Assembly: GCA_025667525.1 (NCBI GenBank)
Contig: JANFOE010000190.1
Span: forward strand, 250,501 to 314,500
DNA length: 64,000 bases
Source of the DNA: Glebionis coronaria
Taxonomy: Eukaryota; Streptophyta; Magnoliopsida; Asterales; Asteraceae
Direction: 5' to 3'
Position numbers and translations under genes: made by a program
The notes under the pieces: model-generated
Database searches by the model: none
Told to the model about the DNA's origin: nothing
The model's input: only the letters and a program-made list of their open reading frames with translations
Shown here: positions 43,635 through 53,408 of the stretch, piece by piece
Layout of the letters: every line of letters begins with the position of its first letter
How positions within the stretch are numbered: the stretch's first letter is position 1

Positions 43635-45857
43635 TAACACCCCTAAATTTACACGCAGCGGAATACATCTTTGGGTGCTAAACAATGATACAACAACACA
43701 TAAATTAAGAACGAATCGAAAAGAGACGTTTTAGATTTATCGTTCCTAAAACATTTGTCAGATTAGCGTAGTCCCACGACATCGTAACCAAAGTACAACC
43801 AAAACAAAAGATTTAAATTGTTTTGAACAAAAGGAACGACAAACATTCAAAGAGTTTATATTACAAAGTAGTGCACAACATTCATTCCCGTGGCTTCCAA
43901 GCTTCACCCTTCCTGATTACCTGAAATACATATGAGAAAATCATCAGCAAAAATGCCGAGTGAATCTATAGGTTTATATAATCATTTTGAACACAAGCAA
44001 AGATTATAAGTTTGTGGCATACTTGAAGGCAACAAGCATCAAATAATAATTTGCATCAACAATAATAATTGTATATAGCATAAATTGCAATATGCTCATG
44101 GAACCGAGCCCTTAGACACTCCCTTTAGAGGTCTGATAAGACAGGAGATTTATTAATTGTGTGTTACCTCCAGATTATTGGTACATTGCCGTATACCTGA
44201 CTTCTCAATACAATATGTTCAAACAGTGTGAAGGTCGGGCCTAAGCTTCTATGACAAGTCCACAAAAATTGAACCGGGGTGGCTTCCCCCATAGATCTAT
44301 TAATTGTACTAGCGGTTAACACATCATAGGTTAATTAACGGTCCATAATTGAGGCTTTAACAAAGGCAATCATTTAATGCAATTTAAAGGCAACCACAGG
44401 TCCATTCATAAAGGGACAAGCATACCATAAAAATCTTTTGTTCTAAGTTTAAAAACATGTATTCCCCCTCGCGGGTTTTAAAATATTTGAATGAGCTCAA
44501 ACGAGGCTATAGACTCACCTTAGTACTTATAGTAGTTGAATACAATCGCCGACGATAGTAGATGCCCGATAATCACGATAACCGCAACCTAGCAAATAAG
44601 GTGCGTACTTTAATAATAGACTCGACAAATAATTCATACATAACAAAATCAAACTCGAACTCATAAAACCACAATACACTCGAGAGTAAACGATATAAAT
44701 AACTTCATTATACTTTACTACTCATTTACTTTACCACTTTATACTTTTAACAAAATCCGTCGGTACATACTACATATACTAGCTTATTTACCCCTTTTAA
44801 ACTTGTCAACCGTTTATGAAACGACTCGATAAACTAAGTTACTATATATAGAAAGTCCTCCTACAAGTTTATCAAATGAAATTAGTTTTAAAGTCTTTTA
44901 CTCGACTCATTTTCAAACTACAAAATCCGGACAGATTTACGTTAATTTTTCATACAACCGTTTTAACTTATTTAAACGACTCCGTTTACAAAACCGACAC
45001 TCGGGTTTAAAAGTAAACTCAACCTAATAAATAAATACCTCATTATCAGTAGGTTAAACATTTTAAAACATCCATTTAGAGTCCCCGAGATTCGATCCAA
45101 ATATCGACAAAAACTACTTGTAGTGCCGATACTCGTCTCCCGGTACACGATCATTCAAAACATCATAACTTCGCGCTCGTTTTGAGCTAGAAGCTCTACC
45201 TTTTATCAAATCGAAGCTAACGAAATTATCTACAACCCTAGGCTATAATTTAAGTCAATTTGAAAATATAAAAATTCGGATTTTTCAGTTTACTTACTGC
45301 TATAAAATGGGTACCAAAATCTTGTACAAAATCAACTTTTTGACCAAAACCAACCATAGATATGATCATTCCTATACTCTAATATCATCATACATCCACC
45401 ATAACATCAAAATCAAAATAAAAATAAAAATCTTTAGATCAAAATAAGGTTTTTAACAAGATTTCTAGCAAGAACCACCATGGATCATGCTAAAAACACC
45501 ATGCATGACCATGACTTCCACCTACCAACATCAAGAAATTAAAAAGTTCTTGCATGTGTAAAAATTTTATACCTATGTGATCCTTGATCAAAAATAGAGA
45601 TGGGTCTATGCTTGGTTTAGGTTGAATCAACCTCAAACTCAAGATAATTAGAAAATTGAATAGGTTTGGGTGGTTGGGTGGAGTTTCGGGAAAAGGAAGA
45701 AGAAGGAGAGAGGATTGGTGGATTTTGGAAGTAAAAAAAAAAATAGAAGTGTGTGTTTACTTTAAATTTTTATTTAGTGGGGTAGGGACCAAGTTGCAAT
45801 TTGGCAAAAGTTTGGCTAAAAATTGTAAATAATTAGTTAAAAAGTGGGAAATAATTA
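43635..45857 (-). repeat. Element 5 3' LTR, first part
   Basis: On the minus strand this is the downstream part of an LTR whose start is at 59046. It ends GGGGTGTTA against element 3, with CCGCTGCGTGTAAATTTAGG just before, similar to the LTR end of element 1. A block with CACTCGGC and ...TATTTCAGGTAATC near 43920-43965 resembles the matching region of element 1. Element 4 splits the LTR at 45857/45858. Joined length about 2,563 bp. Confidence 0.85.
45853..45857. repeat. Target-site duplication AATTA, left copy
   Basis: AATTA directly before the TAATAAG start of element 4 and repeated at 58702-58706 after its right LTR. Confidence 0.85.
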
Positions 45858-46288
45858 TAATAAGTATGAAAACACTTATCCTTTTACCACTTATTTCCAA
45901 TAATAACAAGACCAAAACGTGTATTTTATGTCGTAAAAGTCGGAATTATGCGTGGTTTGTGTTTTTATTGTGTTTTAGGACCAAAAGATGAAAAAGAAAG
46001 AAAACACGGGCTTTCACGGGCTTTTATCGAAGAAAACGGGAAAAGACGAAGTCAAAAGATCAAGAGTGCATAAAGAACGGATGTCCAAGACCTATTCTGA
46101 AGATTTATCGAAGAACAAGTCTAAAGACGGAAGTTTAATGAAGTCGAAGAACTCGAGTCTAAATAAATGAAGAAATGTTAAGACGAGTTTAATTAATCCC
46201 GAGACGACATCGAGAAAGACAAATGAATTAAATCGAGTCGAGAAGAAAAAGAAAGAAGGAAGCAGCACACATGCACTTCCCACTTCCC

Positions 46289-46319
46289 TATAAATACCCT
46301 CCTAATCACATTAGGAGGG
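46289..46319 (+). promoter_or_regulatory. TATA box plus palindrome, element 4 5' LTR
   Basis: TATAAATAC (46289-46297) runs into an inverted repeat with 10-bp arms CCCTCCTAAT / ATTAGGAGGG and loop CAC (46297-46319). The same in the 3' LTR at 57457-57487. The arrangement matches the Copia LTR at 1695-1728. Confidence 0.7.
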
Positions 46320-46363
46320 GGTTAGCTAGTTTTTATTTTTTAAGTTTCCTTTCTAGTTTTAGA

Positions 46364-46388
46364 GAGAGAAAGTTCTAAACTTTCTCTC
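46364..46388 (+). promoter_or_regulatory. Leader hairpin, element 4 5' LTR
   Basis: Perfect 11-bp arms GAGAGAAAGTT / AACTTTCTCTC around loop CTA, about 75-100 nt downstream of the TATA box. The solo LTR keeps 10 bp of the arms with a different loop. Confidence 0.6.
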
Positions 46389-46869
46389 ACTAAGTTTTTC
46401 ATTCTTCCTTTCTTTTAAGCTTTCATCATTCTTGTATTTGGATATCATCTATCTAATTCAAGTTAAGCTTTTTGTTCTTTAATCTTCCTCTACCTTTCTT
46501 TATTTTACTTTTTCTTAATCCGAAAACTCATGGTTAATCCGAATGATTCTCGATTCGTGTTGATTGTGGTGGTGTTTCGTGATTAAAAGGGTCAGTTTTC
46601 TTGTTCTACATAAGCTGTTGAACGAATAAGCTATGAGCTTTTCATGCTTATTGGCTTATTCGATTGTTTGGCTTATTTACTTTTTAAGTTTTTCTAAAAA
46701 GATTTATTGTTTTAAATCCATCTTATGGAAGTTTGAGTGTTTTAGGTTTCAAAATTTTTAGAATTTGCGCTTATTTACTCTTTCATAAGTTTGAAAATTG
46801 CTTATTGGTTGCTGCTTATTGGATTGAGCTTATTTCCCTTTGGACGCCATTTCTTTCTGATAAGGGTTT

Positions 46870-47205
46870 TGCTTGGTACGATCTCTTGGCCTCGATCGCT
46901 AGGGTGCGATCAGTTTGTTACTTCCCTGGTACAATCCGGAACCACGATCTAAAACCACGATCACTCATTGCGATCGTGGTTGCGATCTGGTAGTACGATC
47001 ACCCTCCTATCGTACTAAGTGGGTACGATCGAGTCTCTTCCCTTCTTTGATTGCATTGATTGCGATTGGTTTGTTACGATCCCCCATTGCGATCAGGTTG
47101 CGATGGTGGGTACGATGGTAAGTCACGATGGCATGTTGCGATTGAGTTACGATGGTATGTTGCGATGGAGTGGCTGCGATCTGAGTGCGATCGCAGTGCA
47201 CTTAT
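46870..47205 (+). repeat. CGATC-rich repeat cluster, element 4 5' LTR
   Basis: About 25-30 occurrences of TACGATC, TGCGATC, TGCGAT or TACGATGG in 335 bp, several forming GCGATCGC-like palindromes. Offset about 1,010-1,350 in the LTR, the same place as the repeat arrays of element 2 and the solo LTR. The 3' LTR copy is at about 58045-58375. Confidence 0.8.
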
Positions 47206-47534
47206 TTTAGTCTTTGTTCCATTTTCCTAAGTTTTCAAATTGTACTTTTTCCCGCCTTTTGTCTTAGTATTTGTTTAAACATCTTTTTTAAATTTGAATC
47301 ATTTACATTTTAGTTTCCAACATTGCAAGCTTTTATTTTGTAGTTTAATTCTAAGATCTCCATTTTACTCAACGACAACTTTAATCACTCGCATTTAGTT
47401 CTAAAATTAGATAACTAAACCAAACCATTCTCTTGTTCACCAAAAGACAATTGAGTCGCTCTCTTCACCATTAGTCAATTCGAAAGTATTCGGACGATAA
47501 GATTATATACTTGGGGTAAAAGCCGAGTATTAAA

Positions 47535-47552
47535 TGGCGCCGCTGCCGGCTC
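47535..47552 (+). other. Element 4 primer-binding site
   Basis: TGGCGCCGCTGCCGGCTC, same 18 bases as in element 2, 2 nt after the LTR. Confidence 0.88.
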
Positions 47553-47755
47553 TTTTCATTAAGATTAACGGTTTCTAGTGAGAGACGCATTGAACTTTGG
47601 GATCCGCTCTTTGAACGTTATTTTCCTTGCTTTAAAAATTTTCAAAAATCCTACAAAAACATTAAAAAATCAGAAAAAGCAATTCTTTTCCAAAAGGTTT
47701 TGCACCAAAAAGATTATATAGATATTCTCTGTGTATATTTTTCTTCTGCAGGTGT
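47553..47755 (+). other. Element 4 leader with splice-acceptor-like end
   Basis: 203 nt. It ends with a pyrimidine-rich run, TTCTTCTGCAG at 47741-47751, then GTGT and the gag ATG at 47756. Element 2 has the same layout. Confidence 0.6.
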
Positions 47756-49780
47756 ATGCGTACTAGATCTTCGAACTATTCTGAGCCCGAGACTCGTGAA
47801 GATTTAGATATGGCTGGTGTTAATAACAACAATAATAACCCACCTCTACCCAATTTGAATAACAACAACAACAACAATAACAACAATGTCCTCCTACCTG
47901 ATTTACGAACAATGGAGGAATTGTGTCAACCCACCATGAACGGACGCGGAGGCCCGATTGCGCCGATGCACGTCACGGCTCAGGAGTTTTCGTTGAAGCA
48001 TCACATGAACCAACAAGTGCAAACAAACCCATTTCACGGAATTCCGGATGATGATGCCAACAAACACCTCGAAAAATTCATTACCATCACCCAAAGCATG
48101 AAGTGCCCCGGTGTTTCTATGGATGACCTTCGCCTTCAACTTTTTCCCCACTCGCTTTCTCACCATGCCGAAAAATGGTTTGACCGTCTCCCGAAGAATT
48201 CTATTCATACGTGGAATGACATGACTCAACGCTTTTTGTCGCGCTACTTCCCCCATCCATGGTCACAAGCCTCCGTAACCAAATCAGTGGATTCATGCAA
48301 GACAATGATGAATCGCTCTTCGATGCTTGGGAACGATACAATGATTTGATCGACCGCTGTCCAAATCACAACATGCTCCCCGTCACTCTCATTGATACCT
48401 TCTACAATGGTCTCACTTTTCGTGATCGTGACACGATCAATGCCGCCGCCGGTGGTACTTTTATGAAAAGGAGACCGGAGGAGTGTAGAGAGTTGATTGA
48501 AAACATGACTACTCACCACAAGAATTGGGATTCATCCGCATCCTCAAGATCTAATCAGAGAGTCAATGTTTCTTCTACTACTTCCAATCCCGAGATATCC
48601 GAACTTACCCGACAAATCGCGAATATGCACAAGGATTTCATGTCCATGGCCACAAACCACTTTCAACAAGCTAAAGCCGTTGATATTTCTTGTGACACAT
48701 GTGGTGGTCCTCATTCTTACAATGATTGTCCTTCTACTCAAGGTAATTTTTCTGAAAACGTTAACGCAGCATACGGTATTTATCCCACGGGAGGCTATCA
48801 AGCTCGTCCTCAAGGAGACCGTAGCTTTCTAAGTTATCGTTCAAATAACTATCTTGCTCCCCCAGGTTTCCCTCCTGCAAACCAGAACCAACAACAAAGC
48901 TATAACCGAAACAATCAATCCCAACCTCGTGCTAATAATCAATATCAATCCCAACGAAACCCATACCCAACTCAATAAAATTCTCAAGCTTACCAAGCTC
49001 CACCTCTCAATCAACCGATGGCATTAAATCAAGACGTCGAGACGTTCATGAAGACTAATCAGGAGCTGGTGACGAATCTTCAGAGTCAAGTCATCAACTT
49101 GAAGGGCGAAATGGAGAAACAAGGGAGCGATATTCGAGCCGAGCTAAGGAATGACATGGCAAAACAGAGCAATGAGATCCGAGCTGACATCAGAGATTCT
49201 TTCAGCACTCAAGCGCTTAACATTCATGATATGATTGGTTCGCTCATCCAAGGTAATCAACCCTCTTCTTCGGGTACTCTTCCGAGTAACACCGTTGCGA
49301 ACCCAAGAGGGGAGATGAAAGCAATCACTACTCGTAGTGGTAAAGGTTATACGGAACCCGAGCTTCCTACACCTCCACCCGTGATTGTGAATAAGGAAAA
49401 AGAGCAACTTTCCCCACCTCCTTTGCCTTGTACCCCCATTTCCCCACCACCCGTGGTTGTGAGTGATCCTACTCCCCTAAAGCCTTCTTCTTCATCCAAT
49501 ATACCTTATCCTTCAAGGTTGAGGAAAGAGAAGCAAAAGAGCAAGGATTATATTCAGGTTTCGAACTTTCTTAAAATGTTTAAACAATTGAATTTTAACA
49601 TCTCCTTTGCTGAGGCTCTCGCTAACATGCCCAAATACGCTAAGATGTTTAAAGATCTTCTAAGTGACAAGGAGAAGCTTCTTGACATTGCTCAGACCCA
49701 ACTTAATGAGAATTGCTCCGCCGTTCTCTTAAGGAAATTGCCTACTAAACTTGGTGATCTGGGTCGCTTCTTAATTCCTT
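47756..49780 (+). pseudogene. gag: Element 4 Gag
   Basis: MRTRSSNYSEPET, then Asn runs (about 47820-47885), then the gag domain (FHGIPDDDANKHLEKF, LQLFPHSLSHHAEKWF). The frame shifts near 48251 and continues from 48259 with INAAAGGTF, the knuckle CDTCGGPHSYNDC (about 48691-48729), a Gln/Asn-rich linker, a stop at 48976, a helical segment (NLQSQVINLKGEMEKQG), ITTRSGKGY and YPSRLRKEK. Same domain order as element 2. The N-terminal half differs strongly from element 2 (for example QELCQPTMNGRG-like versus IELLQAHVEGN), while the C-terminal half is close to it. Confidence 0.9.
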
Positions 49781-49784
49781 GCAA

Positions 49785-50445
49785 CTTCCCGGGAGTAGAG
49801 AATTGCATGGCCCTAGCCGATCTAGGTGCCAGTATAAACTTAATGCCTTTAAGTGTTTGGAAGCAATTATCTCTCCCCGAGCTAGTCCCCACCAAAATGA
49901 CTTTGGAATTATCTAACCGTACGGTTGCTTATCCAGTAGGGATAGCCGAAGATGTCTTTGTTGGCGTTGACAAATTCACCTTCCCGGCGGATTTTGTTGT
50001 CGTTGACTACAAGATGGACCCCTGTGTTCCATTAATCGTTGGACGTCCCTTCCTGAGGACCGGTCGCACTCTCATTGATGTAGCCGCGGGCGAAATAATT
50101 ATGAGAGTTGGTGACGATAAAATTGTCTTCAACATGGGTAAGATTTCTAAGCAACCTTATTCATATGAGAGTGTTAATGCTATTGATGTTCTCGATGAGG
50201 CTTGTGAAGAACATTTTCATGATGCTTGCAAAAGTACTCTTTCTTCTCTACCCAATGTTGAGACCGTTGCCTCAATTGCTCCGGCATTGACTCCTGTTGG
50301 AGAGAGTGACTTGGATGATTTCAAAGCTAGCTTGGGTCCTCTCGATATTAAGTATGATAATTCGTCCACGTATTGGGATGAAGACCTTCGTACTATTGAG
50401 AGACTTCTCAAAGAAGACCCGGTTTCTCCACCTTCTCCTAAATAG
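49785..50445 (+). pseudogene. Element 4 protease and linker
   Basis: Continuous with the Gag C-terminus: RFLIPCNFPGVENCMALADLGASINLMP, then VPLIVGRPFLRTGRT. The protease is intact in this copy. An acidic linker runs to a TAG at 50443. Confidence 0.87.
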
Positions 50446-50689
50446 GTGACTAATGATGATCCATCGTTAGTTTCACTATCTATTGAGGATCCCCCCACTC
50501 TTGAGCTTAAGGACCTACCTCCTCATCTTGAGTACGTTTTCCTTGAAGACAACAAGAAGTTACCGGTCATCATCGTGAAGGACCTGAAAGAAGAAGACAA
50601 AGCCCGACTTATCGCCGTGTTGAAGAAGCATAAAAAAGCTATCGATTGGAAAATCTCCGACATTCGCGGAATTGATCCTCACTTCTGCA

Positions 50690-51480
50690 CACATAAAATT
50701 CTCATGGGGGACGACTTTAAGCCCACAATTCAAAGCCAACGAAGGGTGAATCCTAAAATCCATGAAGTCATCAAAAAAGAGGTTATCAAACTTCTTGATG
50801 CGGGTATGATTTACCCTATTTTCGATTCACCATGGGTTAGTCCAGTTCATTGTGTGCCTAAGAAAGGCGGAATCACCGTTGTGCCCAATGCAAACACGAG
50901 TTGATTCCTACCCGTCTCGTTACTGGGTGGATAATTTGTATAGACTACCGGAAACTCAATGATGCCACGAGAAAGGATCATTTCCCTCTACCTTTTATGG
51001 ACCTAATGCTTGAACGTTTAGCGGGTAATGAATATTACTGCTTTCTTGATGGTTTCTCGGGTTATTTTCAAATACCCATCGATCCCCAAGATCAAGAGAA
51101 GACAACATTCACTTGTCCCTATGGCACATTTGCTTACAAAAGAATGCCTTTTGGCTTATGCAATGCCCCGGGGACTTTCCAAAGGTGCATGTTTGCTATC
51201 TTCCATGACATGGTTGAGCAAACCATGGAAGTCTTCATGGATGATTTCTCGGTCTTTGGGGATTCCTTCCCTTCTTGCCTGGCCAATTTGGAACGTATGC
51301 TTAAGCGGTGCGAAGACACTCGCCTTGTTCTGAATTGGAAAAAATGCCATTTTATGGTAAAAGACGGCATTGTGCTTGTACACAAAATCTCTAAAGCCGG
51401 TCTTGAAGTTGACCGTGCTAAAGTAGATGTCATAGCCAAATTACCTCCACCTTCAACCGTAAAGGGTGTGAGAAGCTTTC
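50690..51480 (+). pseudogene. Element 4 reverse transcriptase domain
   Basis: KILMGDDFKPTIQ to [18 protein letters not shown] one-base loss near 50897 in the PNAN/ELIP segment shifts the frame. Motif A YCFLDGFSGYFQ, motif B RMPFGLCNAPGTFQRC and the FMDDFSVFG box (DD at 51240-51245) are intact. WIICIDYR replaces the WRVCIDYR of elements 2 and 3. Confidence 0.9.
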
Positions 51481-51639
51481 TGGGTCATGCGGGCTTCTAT
51501 CGTCGATTCATTCAGGATTTCTCTAAAATCGCTCGCTCGATGACCCACCTGTTGGAAAAAGATACTCCTTTTATCTTTTCTAAAGAGTGTCTCGAAGCCT
51601 TCAATCTTCTGAAGGATAAGCTAACTAAGGCATCGGTCT

Positions 51640-52040
51640 TGGTTACCCCTAATTGGGAGTTGCCTTTTGAGTTGATGTGCGATGCTAGCAACTTTGCTAT
51701 TGGCGCGGTTTTGGGCCAACGAGTGAATAAACACTTCTAACCAATCCACTATGCTAGCAAAACAATGACGGGGGCTCAATTGCATTATACGACAATCGAA
51801 AAAGAGCTTTTAGCTGTTGTCTATGCTTTTGAAAAATTCCGCCCCTATCTTGTTTTATCCACCACCATCGTATACACGGACCATTCCGCGTTGAAGTACT
51901 TGATGACTAAGCACGACTCTAAGCCAAGACTTCTTCGCTGGGTTTTAATCCTTCAAGAATTCAACATTGAAATTCGTGACAAGAAGGGTGCTGAAAACCT
52001 AGCCGCGGATCATCTGAGTCGACTTGAGGATCCATATCAA
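51640..52040 (+). pseudogene. Element 4 RNase H domain
   Basis: First Asp in MCDASNFAIGAVLGQ at 51681-51683. TAA at 51738 follows. Then [14 protein letters not shown] (Glu) and [12 protein letters not shown] (Asp), ending in [14 protein letters not shown]. Confidence 0.88.
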
Positions 52041-52299
52041 GGGGATCATCCGAACAAAGAGATCAATGACTCTTTCCCCCTTGAGACCTTAATGTCTAAA
52101 ATTCTCAATCTTGATGACACCCCGTGGTTTGCCGACATTGCAAACTACTTAGCGGGTGGTATTCTCATCAAAGGGTTGACATCCCAACAAAAGAAGAAGT
52201 TCTTGAATGATGTTAAGACTTACTTTTGGGATGACCCTTTTCTATTCAAACAATGTGCTGATCTGATCATTCGTCGATGTGTTGACGGACCGGTAGCTT

Positions 52300-53408
52300 A
52301 TGACATTCTCCAGGCTTGCCACAAAGGACCCACTGGTGGTCACTTTGGTCCCAACTACACCGCTAAGAAAGTGTTTGACTCTGGATTCTACTGGCCCACC
52401 ATTTATCGTGACGCTCACGAAATGGTTAAGCATTGTGATGCTTGCCAACGCCAAGGCAAGATCACACATAAAGATGAGATGCCTCAAAATTTCATACAAG
52501 AATGTGAAATCTTTGACGTATGGGGCATCGACTTTATGGGGACATTTCCATCCTCCAAAGGAAACAAGTACATCCTCATAGCCGTTGACTACGTTTCTAA
52601 ATGGGTTGAAGCTAAGGCTCTCCCAACGAACGATGCGACGGTGGTTGTGAACTTTTTAAAGCAACTGTTTGCTCGATTCGGCGTTCCTCGTGCTATCATC
52701 AGTGACCACGGGACTCATTTTTGCAATGATCAATTTGCAAGAGTCATGGCTAAGTATGGTGTCAATCACCGTCTTTCCACCGCCTATCATCCCCAAACCA
52801 ATGGGCAAGCCGAGATATCCAACCGTGGCTTGAAGCGAATTTTGGAGCGTACTGTGGGAGAGCATCGCGCCACATGGGCCGATAAGTTAGATGATGCTCT
52901 GTGGGCTTTCCGTACTGATTATAAGACCCCGATCGGTTGTAAACCTTATCGTCTTGTGTACGGGAAATCCTGCCACCTCCCCATCGAGCTGGAACATAAG
53001 GCGCACTGGGCCTTGAAGTGGGCTAACTTCGACATCAACAAAGTCGTTGATCATCGCAAGATTCAACTCAACGAGCTAAATGAACTGCGGAATGAAGCTT
53101 ATGAGAACTCGCTGATCTACAAGGAGAAGACCAAGATCATCCACGATGCAAGGATTAAGAACCGAGAGTTCCATGTTGGTGATCAAGTCTTACTTTTTAA
53201 CTCTCGGTTGAAGATCTTCTCTGGCAAGTTGAAGAGCCGCTGGTCTGGTCCATTCACCGTCGCCAAAGTCTTTCCATATGGGACCATTGAGCTTTCTCAG
53301 CCGAATGGGCCCAATTTCAAGGTGAATGGCCAGCGTTTGAAGCTATACTTTGGTGAGGACATCTCTCATGAGATGATTCCATCCCTCACCACGTTCCCCA
53401 TGAACTAA
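52300..53408 (+). pseudogene. Element 4 integrase, open frame
   Basis: Zinc domain [11 protein letters not shown]...[19 protein letters not shown]. Catalytic triad visible: Asp at 52530-52532 (WGIDFMG), Asp at 52704-52706 (IISDHGTHF) and Glu at 52812-52814 (NGQAEISNR), with 35 residues between the last two, the classical spacing. ISDHG replaces the ISDRG seen in elements 2 and 3, a possible inactivating change. C-terminal [16 protein letters not shown] and [13 protein letters not shown]; no chromodomain. The frame is uninterrupted but lies downstream of the other breaks. Confidence 0.9.

Larger units (their letters stand above)
45858..47532 (+). repeat. Element 4 5' LTR
   Basis: 1,675 bp, TAATAAGTATGAAAACAC at the start and GCCGAGTATTA at the end, directly followed by AA and the primer site. 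Contains a TATA box, promoter palindrome, leader hairpin and a CGATC repeat cluster. Confidence 0.93.
47756..53408 (+). pseudogene. gag-pol: Element 4 gag-pol polyprotein, disabled
   Basis: The ancestral frame runs from ATG 47756 (MRTRSSNYSEPETRED) to the stop ending 53408, about 1,885 codons, for Gag, protease, RT, RNase H and integrase. Lesions: a one-base loss in a five-C run near 48251 (gag), stops at 48976 (gag), 50443 (between PR and RT) and 51738 (RNase H), and a one-base loss near 50897 (RT). The integrase half (from 51765) is fully open. It is the least damaged of the three Athila copies and the best reference for them. Confidence 0.93.

Noticed and set aside
46870..47205. GATC-rich stretch as bacterial-type Dam sites or contamination
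   Set aside because: It lies inside an LTR with an intact duplicate at 58045-58375 and exact plant-type target duplications, so it belongs to the element.
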